From: Paenibacillus sp. FSL H3-0469
Lineage (GTDB): Bacteria; Bacillota; Bacilli; Paenibacillales; Paenibacillaceae
DNA length: 64,000 nt
Direction of reading: 5' to 3'
NCBI RefSeq assembly: GCF_038051945.1
Contig: NZ_CP150302.1
Span: 4,588,001-4,652,000 of the forward strand
The first letter of the stretch is position 1, and each line of letters opens with the position of its first letter. Of the stretch, positions 45,552 through 55,082 are shown piece after piece. Below the pieces are notes generated by a model. That model ran no database searches, was not told the DNA's origin, and worked only from the letters and a program-made list of their open reading frames with translations. The position numbers and the translations under genes are program-made.

Positions 45552-46673
45552 ATGGCAGGCGTACGTTTAGAGCATATTTTCAAAAAATACCCGGGTTCCG
45601 ATAAAGCAACAGTAATCGATATCAATCTTGATATTAAAGATAAGGAATTCCTCGTACTGGTTGGTCCTTCCGGTTGCGGTAAATCCACAACCCTGCGTAT
45701 GATCGCTGGTCTGGAAGAAATCTCTGAAGGTAAAATGTACATTGGTGACCGTGTAGTGAATGACGTTGCTCCTAAAGACCGTGATATCGCGATGGTATTC
45801 CAATCCTACGCCTTGTACCCGCACATGAGTGTATATCAGAACATGGCTTTCGGTCTGAAACTGCGCAAAGTGAAGAAAGAAGAAATCGACAAGAAAGTAC
45901 GCGAAGCAGCGAAAATCCTGGATATCGAGCACTTGCTGGATCGTAAACCTAAGGCACTGTCCGGTGGTCAACGTCAACGTGTCGCTCTAGGCCGCGCTAT
46001 CGTCCGTGATCCACAAGTCTTCTTGATGGATGAGCCTCTTTCCAACTTGGATGCTAAACTTCGTGGTCAAATGCGTGCTGAAATCACTAAGCTGGTTAAG
46101 CGTCTTGAAACCACTTGTATCTATGTAACGCATGACCAGACAGAAGCCATGACGATGGGTGACCGTATCGTAGTTATGTACGATGGTATCATCCAGCAGG
46201 CAGCTTCCCCTGAAGAACTGTACAATGAGCCTACGAACCTGTTCGTAGCCGGATTTATCGGTTCCCCTACCATGAACTTTATCAACGGTACTCTTTCCGA
46301 ATTGAACGGCGCTGTCCGTTTCCGTGCAGAGAATCTTGATGTTGAAGTTCCAGGCGGCAAAGCTACAATCCTGCGTAACAAAGGCTTCATCGGTAAAGAT
46401 GTAATCATGGGCGTTCGTCCAGAAGACATTCATGAAGAGCCAGTATTCCTGGAAGCTTCCCCTAACACAATTTTCACTTCGATGGTTGATGTTACGGAAA
46501 ACCTTGGTCATGAAATGCTCCTCTACTTGAGCGGTCTTGGCAATAACACTGTAATTGCGCGTGTAGATGGACGTTCCACTACCCGTGAAGGCAGCAAGCC
46601 TAGATTGGCCATTGACATGAACAAAGTCCACATCTTCGATAAAGAATCCGAACTTAACGTTCTGCTGGGATAA
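45552..46673 (+). CDS. msmX: Sugar ABC transporter ATPase, MsmX/UgpC type
   Basis: A 373-residue ATPase of carbohydrate uptake. Walker A G38-PSGCGKST, Q-loop, signature LSGGQRQR, Walker B VFLMDEPLSNLD and the H-loop THDQ are all present; the C-terminal third is the MalK-like regulatory OB domain with the GVRPEDI motif. No permease or binding protein is adjacent, as for B. subtilis MsmX, which energises several sugar importers. Codon use is strongly biased to highly expressed codons (CGT, GGT). GAGGGGGAAA precedes the ATG. Confidence 0.93.
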   Translation: MAGVRLEHIFKKYPGSDKATVIDINLDIKDKEFLVLVGPSGCGKSTTLRMIAGLEEISEGKMYIGDRVVNDVAPKDRDIAMVFQSYALYPHMSVYQNMAFGLKLRKVKKEEIDKKVREAAKILDIEHLLDRKPKALSGGQRQRVALGRAIVRDPQVFLMDEPLSNLDAKLRGQMRAEITKLVKRLETTCIYVTHDQTEAMTMGDRIVVMYDGIIQQAASPEELYNEPTNLFVAGFIGSPTMNFINGTLSELNGAVRFRAENLDVEVPGGKATILRNKGFIGKDVIMGVRPEDIHEEPVFLEASPNTIFTSMVDVTENLGHEMLLYLSGLGNNTVIARVDGRSTTREGSKPRLAIDMNKVHIFDKESELNVLLG

Positions 46674-46707
46674 GATCTCTGCAGGGTGAACATAGTTTAT
46701 AATGAAG

Positions 46708-46736
46708 AAAGCCGCCTGGTTAGGCGGCTTTTTCTT
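46708..46736 (+). terminator. msmX terminator
   Basis: AAAGCCGCC-TGGTTA-GGCGGCTTT followed by TTCTT, 35 nt past the stop. Confidence 0.88.
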
Positions 46737-46902
46737 GTAATGATCATGGTGGAATGGAATGATAACCGCTGGGGTTAAGATTGCATTCACTGGCATAATC
46801 CATTAAGATAGCAGGAGAATTACCTGTAGCTGGAATGGATAAAGATGTAACCGGTATGCGGGGAAGCGGCATGAGCCGCGGGTGACGAAAGGACGGACAT
46901 AT

Positions 46903-47841
46903 ATGGCTAAGAAGGTAAAAGTATCAGAATTGGTGCAGCATTTTCAATTAGAGGTAGTATCCGGACATGAAGGTCTGAAGAGACCGATTACAGTGGATGA
47001 TTTGAACCGTCCCGGGCTGGAAATGGCCGGTTATTTCGAATATTATCCGGAAGAACGTGTGCAGCTACTAGGCAAAACAGAGCTGGCTTTTTTCTCTATG
47101 CTCTCAGAGGAAGAACGGAAAAGCCGGGTACGCGGTATCTGTAACGACAATACCCCGTGCATCGTCATTACCCGCGCGCTGGATGTTCCCCAGGAGCTTG
47201 TAGACATCAGCAACGAGAAGGGACTTCCTGTGCTGCGCAGCTCGATGGCGACGACGATTTTCTCAAGCAGACTGACCAGCTTTCTTGAGGGCAGACTGGC
47301 ACCGACAGCAACAATTCATGGTGTTCTCTGTGATGTGTATGGAGTAGGGATGCTGATTACAGGTACCAGCGGCATTGGTAAAAGTGAAACCGCGCTGGAA
47401 CTGGTTAAACGCGGTCATCGTCTGATTGCCGATGATGCGGTGGAAATTCGCCAGACTTCGGATAATCAGCTTCATGGTACCGCACCGGAATTGATCCGTC
47501 ACCTGCTGGAGATCCGCGGCGTCGGGATTATTAATGTTATGACGCTGTTTGGGGCAGGCGCTATCCGTAATCATAAGCGGATTACTCTGGTGGTCAGACT
47601 GGAAGCCTGGCAGCAGGACAAGCAGTATGACCGTCTGGGACTGGATGAGGAGACTACACGGATTATTGATACCGATGTGCCGCTGGTTACTATCCCTGTC
47701 CGTCCGGGACGTAACCTCGCTGTCATTATCGAGGTGGCAGCGATGAATTACCGGCTCAAGCAAATGGGCTTCAATGCCGCGCTGCAATTTACGAATAAAC
47801 TTACCGCCACCATCTCTGAAGATATGGATGATCTGGATTAG
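46903..47841 (+). CDS. hprK: HPr kinase/phosphorylase
   Basis: A 312-residue enzyme that phosphorylates or dephosphorylates Ser46 of HPr and so sets carbon catabolite repression. The N-terminal MurF-like domain (about 1-128) is followed by the kinase domain with Walker A G154-TSGIGKSE, the conserved His in TIHGVLCDVYG, and the signature LLEIRGVGIINV. GTG 46882 is also in frame, but AAAGGACGG stands before ATG 46903, which starts the family-typical MAKKVKVSELV. hprK-lgt-ppaX-yvoF is the B. subtilis order. Confidence 0.97.
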   Translation: MAKKVKVSELVQHFQLEVVSGHEGLKRPITVDDLNRPGLEMAGYFEYYPEERVQLLGKTELAFFSMLSEEERKSRVRGICNDNTPCIVITRALDVPQELVDISNEKGLPVLRSSMATTIFSSRLTSFLEGRLAPTATIHGVLCDVYGVGMLITGTSGIGKSETALELVKRGHRLIADDAVEIRQTSDNQLHGTAPELIRHLLEIRGVGIINVMTLFGAGAIRNHKRITLVVRLEAWQQDKQYDRLGLDEETTRIIDTDVPLVTIPVRPGRNLAVIIEVAAMNYRLKQMGFNAALQFTNKLTATISEDMDDLD

Positions 47842-47853
47842 GAGTGTGAGAGC

Positions 47854-48885
47854 ATGTTTTATTCACTAGCGATTGACCCGATTGTCTTCTCGATTGGTTC
47901 TCTGCCGGTTCACTGGTATGGCCTGATTCTGGGTCTTGGCGCGCTTACCGGGCTGTTCCTGTGTATTCAAGAAGGCAAACGCTTCAACATTCCACAGGAG
48001 TTCTTCATGGATATGCTGCTGCTGGGCTTGCCATCGGCTATTATTGGGGCGCGTCTATATTTCGTAGCTTTCAAGTGGGAAGACTATAAGGATAACCTGC
48101 TCGATATCTTCAAGGTCTGGAATGGCGGTATTGCGATTTATGGCGCCTTAATCGGTGCGATTATCTGCGCGATTATTTACTTCCGCTATAAAGGCTACCC
48201 GTTCTGGCGTATCGTTGATATCTGTGCTCCGGGACTGCTTGCCGGCCAGATGATCGGCCGCTGGGGAAATTTCATCAACCAGGAAGCCTATGGCGGCGTG
48301 GTAGAGGAATCGTTCCTGCGGGATAAGCTGCATTTGCCGGACTTTATCGTTAATCAAATGTACATAGGGGATGCTTTTCACCATCCGACCTTCCTGTACG
48401 AATCACTCTGGAGTCTGTTGGGCATTTTGCTCCTCTTGGTGCTGCGCCGCCAGAAGTTCGTACGTGCCGGAGAAATCTTCATGTCTTACTTCATCTGGTA
48501 CTCCATCGGCCGCTTCTTCATTGAAGCTCTGCGTACGGACAGCCTTGCCTTTGACGGCAGCAGCGGTGTGGCATCCTTCATTAACGGGCTATGGAGTCCG
48601 ATGAAGTGGATGGGCTTCGAGCAAGGATATCTTGATCCGGCTTACGGAAATATCCGTATCTCTCAACTGCTCGCGCTGCTCATTATTGTAGCTGCCATTG
48701 CGCTGATTATTGTACGGCGGGTAAGCGGTCAGCCGAAGGATCATTACATGGACCCGATCATCAGCACCAAACCGGCGGCAGCGGATGCTGTGGTTCCAGA
48801 GAGTGCTGCTAATACGCCTCAGAAGCCTTCTCAGCCTGTTCAGCCGGTGGAAGATCCCTCTGAAGATAAGGAAACAAAGGAGTAA
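47854..48885 (+). CDS. lgt: Prolipoprotein diacylglyceryl transferase
   Basis: A 343-residue membrane enzyme that puts diacylglycerol on the lipobox Cys of prolipoproteins. Seven TM helices are visible up to about residue 285. The signature GRWGNFINQEAYGG lies near 145, and WNGGIAIYGALIG replaces the E. coli HGG form as in other Bacillota. A charged, Pro/Glu-rich tail of about 50 residues (about 292-343) extends beyond the B. subtilis protein and looks disordered. It starts 12 nt after hprK. Confidence 0.96.
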   Translation: MFYSLAIDPIVFSIGSLPVHWYGLILGLGALTGLFLCIQEGKRFNIPQEFFMDMLLLGLPSAIIGARLYFVAFKWEDYKDNLLDIFKVWNGGIAIYGALIGAIICAIIYFRYKGYPFWRIVDICAPGLLAGQMIGRWGNFINQEAYGGVVEESFLRDKLHLPDFIVNQMYIGDAFHHPTFLYESLWSLLGILLLLVLRRQKFVRAGEIFMSYFIWYSIGRFFIEALRTDSLAFDGSSGVASFINGLWSPMKWMGFEQGYLDPAYGNIRISQLLALLIIVAAIALIIVRRVSGQPKDHYMDPIISTKPAAADAVVPESAANTPQKPSQPVQPVEDPSEDKETKE

Positions 48886-48893
48886 TACAATCA

Positions 48894-49553
48894 ATGATAG
48901 AATGCGTGTTATTTGATCTGGACGGAACGATTGTGAATACGAATGAGCTGATTCTTAATTCATTCATGCATGCGCTGAAGGAGAATCATCTGCCGGTTCT
49001 GACCCGGGAACAGATCATTCCCCTGATGGGGACTACACTTCAGCAGCAGCTAGGCGCGTTCTCCGGCCTGGAGCTGAAGGATATAGAAGTGCTGGAACGG
49101 TCCTACCGTTCGTACAACAATGCGCATCATGATGAGCTGGTCCGCGCTTTTCCCCATGTGAATGAGACGATGGAGGAGCTGCAGCGCCGGGGAATCAAGC
49201 TTGGGGTGGTGACCACCAAGATCCGGCCTAACACATTGAAGTCGCTGGAGATGTTCGATCTGCTGAAATATATGGAGACGATTGTTACGGTGAATGATGT
49301 GACTCATCCGAAGCCGCATCCGGAGCCAGTGCTCACGGCAGTTGCCAATCTGGGTGTTGATCCGGCCAAGACACTGATGGTAGGCGACAGTGCTGTTGAT
49401 ATTCAGTCTGCGAAGGCAGCAGGTGTTCGTGTAGCCGCTGTGGCCTGGTCGCTTAAGGGTGAAGCTGTGCTGCGCACCTATGAACCGGATTACATCATCC
49501 AGGAGATGAAGGACTTGTACTCTATTGTAGAGCAGGAGACTATGCAACCGTGA
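48894..49553 (+). CDS. ppaX: Pyrophosphatase PpaX (HAD family)
   Basis: A 219-residue HAD phosphatase. D8 and D10 in FDLDGTIVNT, the Thr/Ser of motif II (VVTTK), and GDSAVDIQSAKAAG complete the HAD set, with a helical cap between. In B. subtilis PpaX hydrolyses the pyrophosphate made when HprK dephosphorylates HPr, which fits its place here. AAAGGAG precedes the ATG. It overlaps the next gene by 4 nt. Confidence 0.94.
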   Translation: MIECVLFDLDGTIVNTNELILNSFMHALKENHLPVLTREQIIPLMGTTLQQQLGAFSGLELKDIEVLERSYRSYNNAHHDELVRAFPHVNETMEELQRRGIKLGVVTTKIRPNTLKSLEMFDLLKYMETIVTVNDVTHPKPHPEPVLTAVANLGVDPAKTLMVGDSAVDIQSAKAAGVRVAAVAWSLKGEAVLRTYEPDYIIQEMKDLYSIVEQETMQP

Positions 49554-50041
49554 GAAAGATAACCCGTTATCCCGTGGAGGGGCATAATGCGCTCTGGCAT
49601 ATTTACCGTACGGTCAGCCCATGGAAGGGTGTGCGCAATTTTATTTTTATCCAGATTGCCCGTTATTGCCCGATTCTGCCGCTCAAGAACTGGATTTACC
49701 GCCGGGTGCTCGGGATGAAGATAGGCAAGCACACTGCGTTTGGGCTTATGGCGATGGTGGATGTTTTTTTTCCGGAGAAGATCTCTATCGGGGAGAATAC
49801 GGTTATCGGCTATAACACTACGATCCTGGCCCATGAGTATCTCATCAAGGAGTACCGGCTGGGTGAAGTTATTATCGGAGAGAATGTAATGATTGGGGCT
49901 AACACGACTATTCTCCCTGGGGTTACGATTGGGGATGGGGCTACGGTTGCCGCGGGATCGGTGGTTCACAAGGATGTTGCTGCTGGTTCGTTCGTCGGCG
50001 GGAATCCGCTCCGCGATCTGCGTAAACAGGAGGAATCATAA
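49550..50041 (+). CDS. yvoF: Hexapeptide-repeat acyltransferase, YvoF-like
   Basis: A 163-residue transferase of the LbH fold. The C-terminal half shows hexapeptide turns (IGKHTAFGLMAMV, IGENTVIGYNTTI, IGENVMIGANTTI, IGDGATVAAGSVV) that form the left-handed helix holding acetyl- or acyl-CoA; the loop with AHEY is in the usual place for the catalytic His. The substrate is unknown. The GTG start overlaps ppaX by 4 nt. B. subtilis yvoF is in the same position. Confidence 0.9.
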   Translation: MRKITRYPVEGHNALWHIYRTVSPWKGVRNFIFIQIARYCPILPLKNWIYRRVLGMKIGKHTAFGLMAMVDVFFPEKISIGENTVIGYNTTILAHEYLIKEYRLGEVIIGENVMIGANTTILPGVTIGDGATVAAGSVVHKDVAAGSFVGGNPLRDLRKQEES

Positions 50042-51198
50042 TGGCTCAAAAGGAAAGAATACCACAGCTTGATATTTTTCGGGCAATCGCTATTTTTGCG
50101 GTGATCGCCATTCATGCCACTTCACGCACATTGGCTGAGACACTGGGCACTTCCATGTTCCCTCCGTTTCTGTTCATAAATAAGTTCAGCCAGTTTGCAG
50201 TGCCTTCCTTTATATTCTTAAGCGGGTTCGTCCTGTTTTACAATTATATTGACCGTCCGCTAGGCGGGAAGGTACTGGCCAAATTCTACAGCCGCAGGCT
50301 AATCTATATTATTGTGCCTTATCTTGTGTTTACGGTGCTTTATTTTGGACTCAAAATGACGGCCGGTCATACCTGGGGGATGCCTCTTCAGGAGATGGGC
50401 GGGAAGTTCTTCAAGTATCTATGGACGGGTACGGCGTATACGCATCTCTACTATATCATCATCATTATCCAGTTCTATCTGCTGTTCCCGCTGATACTCT
50501 GGTGCCTGCAGAAAGTGCGGCATCTCGCGGCCTGGGCACCAGTGATTGGACTTGCGTTACAGTGGGGCTTCGTGCTGCTTAACAAATATATGGTGAACCA
50601 CGGGTATTGGCAGTTGTCCAAGGGGAGTCTGGCCATTACGTATTTCTCGTATTTCCTGCTTGGTGCGGCGATTGCGATCTACTACAGCTCTCTGAAAAAG
50701 TGGCTGGTTCCCTCCCGCGAAGGCTGGCGCTCAGGTAAAGGTATGGGCTGGATGGTACTGTGGCTGTTATGGGCCGCTGCCGGGGCTTACCATGTGGTAT
50801 TGTGGTATAACAACTATACGAAGAAAACAGTAATCAACAGTCTGTGGTATGAAGGGTTCTCGAACCTGCATGCCTTGCTCTCTTGTCTGGTACTGTTCCA
50901 GCTGTCCTTCCTGCTGTACGGGGCAGGACGCAGCGTGCTGACCAGACTGCTGCTCTCGGCCGGGGCGTGCTCCTTCGGTATCTATCTGCTCCATCCGCTG
51001 CTGCTGTTCATGTACCGGAAGCTGCCGTTCCACGGCGGATCGCTGGCCTATACAGCAGCAATAGCGGGCGGCTGGCTGGTGGCCCTTCTGGGCTCCTGGC
51101 TGGTGGTTGCACTTGCCTTCCGTTATGTGAAGCCGGCCTGGATGGTGTTTGGCTCTGCACCGCAGAAGCCGGCAGCAGCGCCAAAGGCGACAGTGTAG
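50041..51198 (+). CDS. Membrane acyltransferase, acyltransferase-3 family
   Basis: A 385-residue protein with about ten TM helices. It starts RIPQLDIFRAIAIFAVIAIHATS, the usual first-helix signature of this family (OafA/WecH type) with its catalytic-region His, and shows the R-x10-helix pattern around FYSRRLIYIIVPYLVF. Such enzymes put acetyl or succinyl groups on surface sugars. It shares one base with the stop of the yvoF-like gene, so it is translated in the same operon; a joint role in modifying an envelope glycan is an inference from that. Confidence 0.88.
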   Translation: MAQKERIPQLDIFRAIAIFAVIAIHATSRTLAETLGTSMFPPFLFINKFSQFAVPSFIFLSGFVLFYNYIDRPLGGKVLAKFYSRRLIYIIVPYLVFTVLYFGLKMTAGHTWGMPLQEMGGKFFKYLWTGTAYTHLYYIIIIIQFYLLFPLILWCLQKVRHLAAWAPVIGLALQWGFVLLNKYMVNHGYWQLSKGSLAITYFSYFLLGAAIAIYYSSLKKWLVPSREGWRSGKGMGWMVLWLLWAAAGAYHVVLWYNNYTKKTVINSLWYEGFSNLHALLSCLVLFQLSFLLYGAGRSVLTRLLLSAGACSFGIYLLHPLLLFMYRKLPFHGGSLAYTAAIAGGWLVALLGSWLVVALAFRYVKPAWMVFGSAPQKPAAAPKATV

Positions 51199-51221
51199 AC
51201 TTTGGCTTAGTTAATATATTG

Positions 51222-51261
51222 AAAGCGCCGGCTGGCCGCAGATGCGGCTGTCCGGCGCTTT
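51222..51261. terminator. Hairpin between convergent genes
   Basis: AAAGCGCCGG-GGCCGC-AGAT-GCGGCT-CCGGCGCTTT, a long GC-rich stem with short T runs on both sides. Confidence 0.7.
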
Positions 51262-51288
51262 GCTGTAAGCAGGCGTCTGAAGATTATG

Positions 51289-52842
51289 TTAGCTGGGCTG
51301 TTCCCCGGCTTGCTCGCGCTGGAAGTCGGCGATTGCCTGATACTGATCCTCCAGGCTGCGGTATACGGAGATGAAGATAGGCAGAAGCTGTTTGTAGGCT
51401 TTGGCGTGGGCAGTAACCGGCTCATGCCGGTGAGTGGAGCCAATCATGCTGTAGACAGCATCGAAGGAATCAATCCGCCGGATGGCGTATAATCCCAGGA
51501 CGACTGCGCCGAGGCAAGAGCTCTCGAAGCTCTCCGGGACCACCACCTCCTGATCGAAAATATCCGCCATCATCTGCCGCCATAGCGCCGAGCGGGCGAA
51601 GCCGCCAGTTGCCAGGATTCTAACGGGCTCGCCGATGCATTCCTCCATGGCCAGTAATACGGTGTACATATTGAAGATGACACCTTCCAGTACCGCACGG
51701 ATCATATGCTCCTTGCGGTGATTCATGCTTAGCCCGAAGAAGGAGCCGCGGGCATCGGGATTCCACAGTGGTGCGCGTTCTCCGGTCAGATACGGATGGA
51801 AGAGCAGTCCGTTACTGCCGGGCGGCACTTGCTCAGCGATCCTGGTTAATACTTCGTAGGGATCAATGCCCAGGCGCTTCGCGGTCTCTACTTCAGAGGC
51901 GGCGAACTCATCACGCACCCAGCGGAAGAGCATTCCTCCGTTATTCACAGGGCCGCCGATTACCCAATGCTTGTCTGTCAGGGCGTAGCAGAATATCCGT
52001 CCTTTGGGATCGGTCAGCGGATGGTCAACTACAGTACGGATGGCACCGCTTGTGCCTATCGTTGCAGCGATTACCCCCGGCTCCATGGCCCCTACGCCCA
52101 GGTTAGACAGAACGCCGTCACTGGCGCCTACTATAAATGGAGTGTCTGTGAGCAGACCAAGCTTTCCGGTAAGCTCTGGGAGCAGTCCCTGCAGGATATG
52201 AGTGGTCGGGACCGGACGGGATAGGCGCTCCGGAGTAACACCGGCAATCTGGAGCGCCTCCTCGTCCCAATCGAGCTTCTCCAGATTGAACATGCCGGTG
52301 GCAGAGGCGATGGAATGGTCAATTACATATTCGCCGAACAGCCGGAAGAAGATATATTCTTTGATAGAGATGAACTTGTAGGTCTGACGGAACAGCTCGG
52401 GCTGCTCCTCGCCCAGCCACATCAGCTTGGTGATTGGAGACATAGGGTGTATGGGCGTTCCTGTCCGCAGGTACAGCTCATGTCCGTTCAGTTCGTCCTT
52501 CAACCGCCGGGCACAGCGGCTGCTCCGGTTATCGGCCCAGGTAATGCAGGCGGTCAGCGGCTTACCCGCAGGATCTACAGCAATGACGCTATGCATAGCG
52601 GAGCTGAACGAGACCAGCAGAATGTCTTCAGGTGCGGCAAGGCTCTCCTGCATGACCGCTGCTATGGTATGAATTACGGCTTCCAGAATCTGCTCCGGGT
52701 CCTGTTCTGCGACAGAGGGGGAGGGCTGATGCAGCGGATAGCCCTGATTGCTCTGAGCGACAATCGTTCCGTTCTCCTTAAAGAGGACAGCCTTCGTGCT
52801 GGTGGTTCCAATATCAACGCCAATCATATAGGATGTACTCAA
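51289..52842 (-). CDS. gntK: Gluconokinase, FGGY family
   Basis: A 518-residue sugar kinase. The N-terminal ATP/phosphate loop is MIGVDIGTTSTKAVLF; the second domain holds IGTSGAIR and the C-terminal GGFARSALWRQMMADIF adenine-binding motif. Overall wording (ITWADNRS, GTPIHPMSPITKL, GPVNNGGMLFRW) fits gluconate kinase better than xylulose or glycerol kinase. The frame is open to 52914, but AGAAGGA stands 8-9 nt before TTG 52842, which gives the usual length. No gluconate permease or regulator is next to it; it is divergent from the his operon. Confidence 0.9.
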   Translation of the reverse strand: MSTSYMIGVDIGTTSTKAVLFKENGTIVAQSNQGYPLHQPSPSVAEQDPEQILEAVIHTIAAVMQESLAAPEDILLVSFSSAMHSVIAVDPAGKPLTACITWADNRSSRCARRLKDELNGHELYLRTGTPIHPMSPITKLMWLGEEQPELFRQTYKFISIKEYIFFRLFGEYVIDHSIASATGMFNLEKLDWDEEALQIAGVTPERLSRPVPTTHILQGLLPELTGKLGLLTDTPFIVGASDGVLSNLGVGAMEPGVIAATIGTSGAIRTVVDHPLTDPKGRIFCYALTDKHWVIGGPVNNGGMLFRWVRDEFAASEVETAKRLGIDPYEVLTRIAEQVPPGSNGLLFHPYLTGERAPLWNPDARGSFFGLSMNHRKEHMIRAVLEGVIFNMYTVLLAMEECIGEPVRILATGGFARSALWRQMMADIFDQEVVVPESFESSCLGAVVLGLYAIRRIDSFDAVYSMIGSTHRHEPVTAHAKAYKQLLPIFISVYRSLEDQYQAIADFQREQAGEQPS

Positions 52843-52978
52843 GCCGTCAGTCCTTCTTTCTGCTTCTGAATTAGATACCGGGAATACTTCATGGAGGAAA
52901 TAAAGTACAATCATATTAACCTATTATATTCGCCGCTTATCCCGGTGGCAAAAGGAACTCTGGAATTCAAGCGAATTG

Positions 52979-53008
52979 TTGACGCAAAAGGATAGTCCGT
53001 GATACGAT
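52979..53008 (+). promoter_or_regulatory. Probable promoter of the his operon
   Basis: TTGACG (52979-52984), 18-nt spacer, TACGAT (53003-53008), 83 nt before hisZ. I see no T-box or other His-sensing leader in the space between. Confidence 0.6.
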
Positions 53009-53090
53009 ATTGCCACTACTTTACTTTGCTACCACTTTACCATGATAAAGCATTTAATGATACCCTTCAACATATCCGATGAGGTGAACA

Positions 53091-54314
53091 ATGAAGATGG
53101 CCAAACCAAAGGGATTTGAAAAGCCTGCCGGCGTAAGAGATTATCTCCCGCGTGCGGTAACGAAGCTGCGCAAGATCGAGAAGGATGTACTTCACTGTAT
53201 GAGCCGCTGGGGCTACCGGCAGATGATTACGCCTACTCTTGAATATTACGATACGGTCGGTGTAGCCAGCTCTACCTCCGATCAGAAGCTGTATAAATTG
53301 CTTAACAACCGTGGGCAGGCGCTGGTGTTGCGCTCAGAGATGACGGCACCTGTAGCCCGTGTGGTCTCCTCTCTATTGAAGGATGAGCCGCTGCCGCTGC
53401 GTCTGTCCTACCATGCCAACGTCTTCCGGGCGATTGAAGAAGAGGCCGGACGGGAGGCAGAATTTTTTCAGACCGGTGTGGAGCTTGTCGGTGATGATTC
53501 ACCGGAGGCTGACGCGGAGGTAGTCGCGCTGGCGATTGCTTCCCTGCAGGCAGCGGGCGTAAAGTCTTTTAAAATTGCAATTGGACATGTCGGTTTCCTT
53601 GACGGCCTCTTCCAGGAGGCGGTATCGGGCTTGCCGCAGGCTCAAGAGGAGCTGAAGAGCCATCTGCTCAGCCGCGATTATGTAGCCTTCCGCGAGACGC
53701 TGCGGCGTCTTGAGCTATCCACTGCACAAAAGCAGGAGCTGGACGGACTGCTGCGGCTGCGCGGCGGGAAGGAGATCTGCGGACAGGCGCTGGAGCTGAG
53801 CAACCATCCGCTGGCGCGCGCGTCGATCGAGCATCTGTGCAAAGTATGGGAGGTACTGGTGGCTTATGGTGTCTCGCAGCATGTGCTGATTGATCTGACG
53901 ATGATCGGTGATTTCTCTTACTATACAGGCATGACCTTCGAGGGGTACGCTTCCGAGCTGGGCTTCCCGGTATGCAGCGGCGGCCGGTATGACAACCTGC
54001 TGCAGCAATTCGGGCGTCCGATTCCCTCCACCGGCTTCTCTCTAAAGACCAACCGTATTTTGGATGGAGTCTCCGGGCTTCCGGAAGAGGAAGAGCTGCC
54101 GATTCTGGTCCAGTACGATGCACTGCGGCGCCAAGAGGGTTTTGCCGAAGCAGCGAGGCTGCGGTCGGAAGGGCATGTTGTGGTCACGCGGCTGGCGGCC
54201 GGTCCGGAGGAGCTGAAGACCGTGAAGCGGCTGGATGCGGATACTATTCAGGCAGAGGGCGAGCTGTACGGCGAGATCTACACCTTCGTGTCGTTTGTCA
54301 GCGAGCATGGGTGA
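53091..54314 (+). CDS. hisZ: ATP phosphoribosyltransferase regulatory subunit
   Basis: A 407-residue paralogue of histidyl-tRNA synthetase that lacks its anticodon domain and serves as the regulatory partner of short HisG. It has class II synthetase motif 2-like LRSEMTAPVARVVSS and YHANVFRAIEEEAGREAEFFQTGVE, and motif 3 GGRYDNLLQQFG. The C-terminal 80 residues differ from HisS. AGGTGAACA precedes the ATG; a second Met is two codons on. It heads the his operon, as in B. subtilis. Confidence 0.95.
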   Translation: MKMAKPKGFEKPAGVRDYLPRAVTKLRKIEKDVLHCMSRWGYRQMITPTLEYYDTVGVASSTSDQKLYKLLNNRGQALVLRSEMTAPVARVVSSLLKDEPLPLRLSYHANVFRAIEEEAGREAEFFQTGVELVGDDSPEADAEVVALAIASLQAAGVKSFKIAIGHVGFLDGLFQEAVSGLPQAQEELKSHLLSRDYVAFRETLRRLELSTAQKQELDGLLRLRGGKEICGQALELSNHPLARASIEHLCKVWEVLVAYGVSQHVLIDLTMIGDFSYYTGMTFEGYASELGFPVCSGGRYDNLLQQFGRPIPSTGFSLKTNRILDGVSGLPEEEELPILVQYDALRRQEGFAEAARLRSEGHVVVTRLAAGPEELKTVKRLDADTIQAEGELYGEIYTFVSFVSEHG

Positions 54315-54400
54315 ACGGAGCAAAATTACGAAATGGAAACATGATGTCATATAGAAGCAGATGTTAAAGAAGCGGAAATACGAAACGGGGGCGGGTATTA

Positions 54401-55045
54401 ATGGCACAGATTCTTAAGGTAGCCATGCCGAAAGGCCGGATTTATAATAAAGCGGCAGAGCTGTTCCGCCAGGCGGGACTGCCGATTCCTCCGGATGGAG
54501 AAGAGTCGCGCAAGCTGGTGATTTCATTGCCGGAGGCCGGAATGGAGTTCATCCTGGCGAAGCCGGTGGATGTGCCCACGTATGTAGAATATGGAGTGGC
54601 GGATATCGGGATTGTCGGCAAAGATGTACTGCTGGAGGAGAGCCGCGATGTGTACGAGCTGCTTGATCTCGGGATCGCCCGCTGCCGGATGTCGATTATC
54701 GGGCTTCCGAACTGGCAGCCGGGTATTCAGCAACGGGTAGCTACCAAGTACCCGAACGTGGCTTCGCGGTATTTCCGTGAGCAAGGCCAGCAGGTGGAGG
54801 TTGTGAAGCTGAACGGCTCCATCGAGCTGGCACCGCTGATCGGGCTGGCTGACCGGATCGTGGATATGGTTGAGACCGGCCAGACGCTGAAGGATAACGG
54901 TCTGGTGGAGATGAAGAGCATCTTCGAGATCACCAGCCGCCTGGTGGCGAACCGGGTGAGCTACCGGATGAAGAATGCGGAGATTCAGCAGCTGTGCGAC
55001 CGGCTGCAGGCTGTGATTGCAGAACCGGGATTGCAGGTAAACTAA
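54401..55045 (+). CDS. hisG: ATP phosphoribosyltransferase, short form
   Basis: A 214-residue enzyme joining PRPP and ATP, the first step of histidine synthesis. It lacks the C-terminal regulatory domain of long HisG and so needs HisZ. AMPKGRIYNKAAELF at the N-terminus and the PRPP loop around NGSIELAPLIGLADRIVD are typical. GGGGCGGG precedes the ATG. Confidence 0.96.
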   Translation: MAQILKVAMPKGRIYNKAAELFRQAGLPIPPDGEESRKLVISLPEAGMEFILAKPVDVPTYVEYGVADIGIVGKDVLLEESRDVYELLDLGIARCRMSIIGLPNWQPGIQQRVATKYPNVASRYFREQGQQVEVVKLNGSIELAPLIGLADRIVDMVETGQTLKDNGLVEMKSIFEITSRLVANRVSYRMKNAEIQQLCDRLQAVIAEPGLQVN

Positions 55046-55082
55046 TATAAGCAAAACTATAGAGCTCAAGGGGGAAGCGGCG

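Noticed and set aside
52915..53090. T-box leader for the his operon
   Set aside because: No T-box sequence or terminator in the 175-bp space; a plain promoter suffices.
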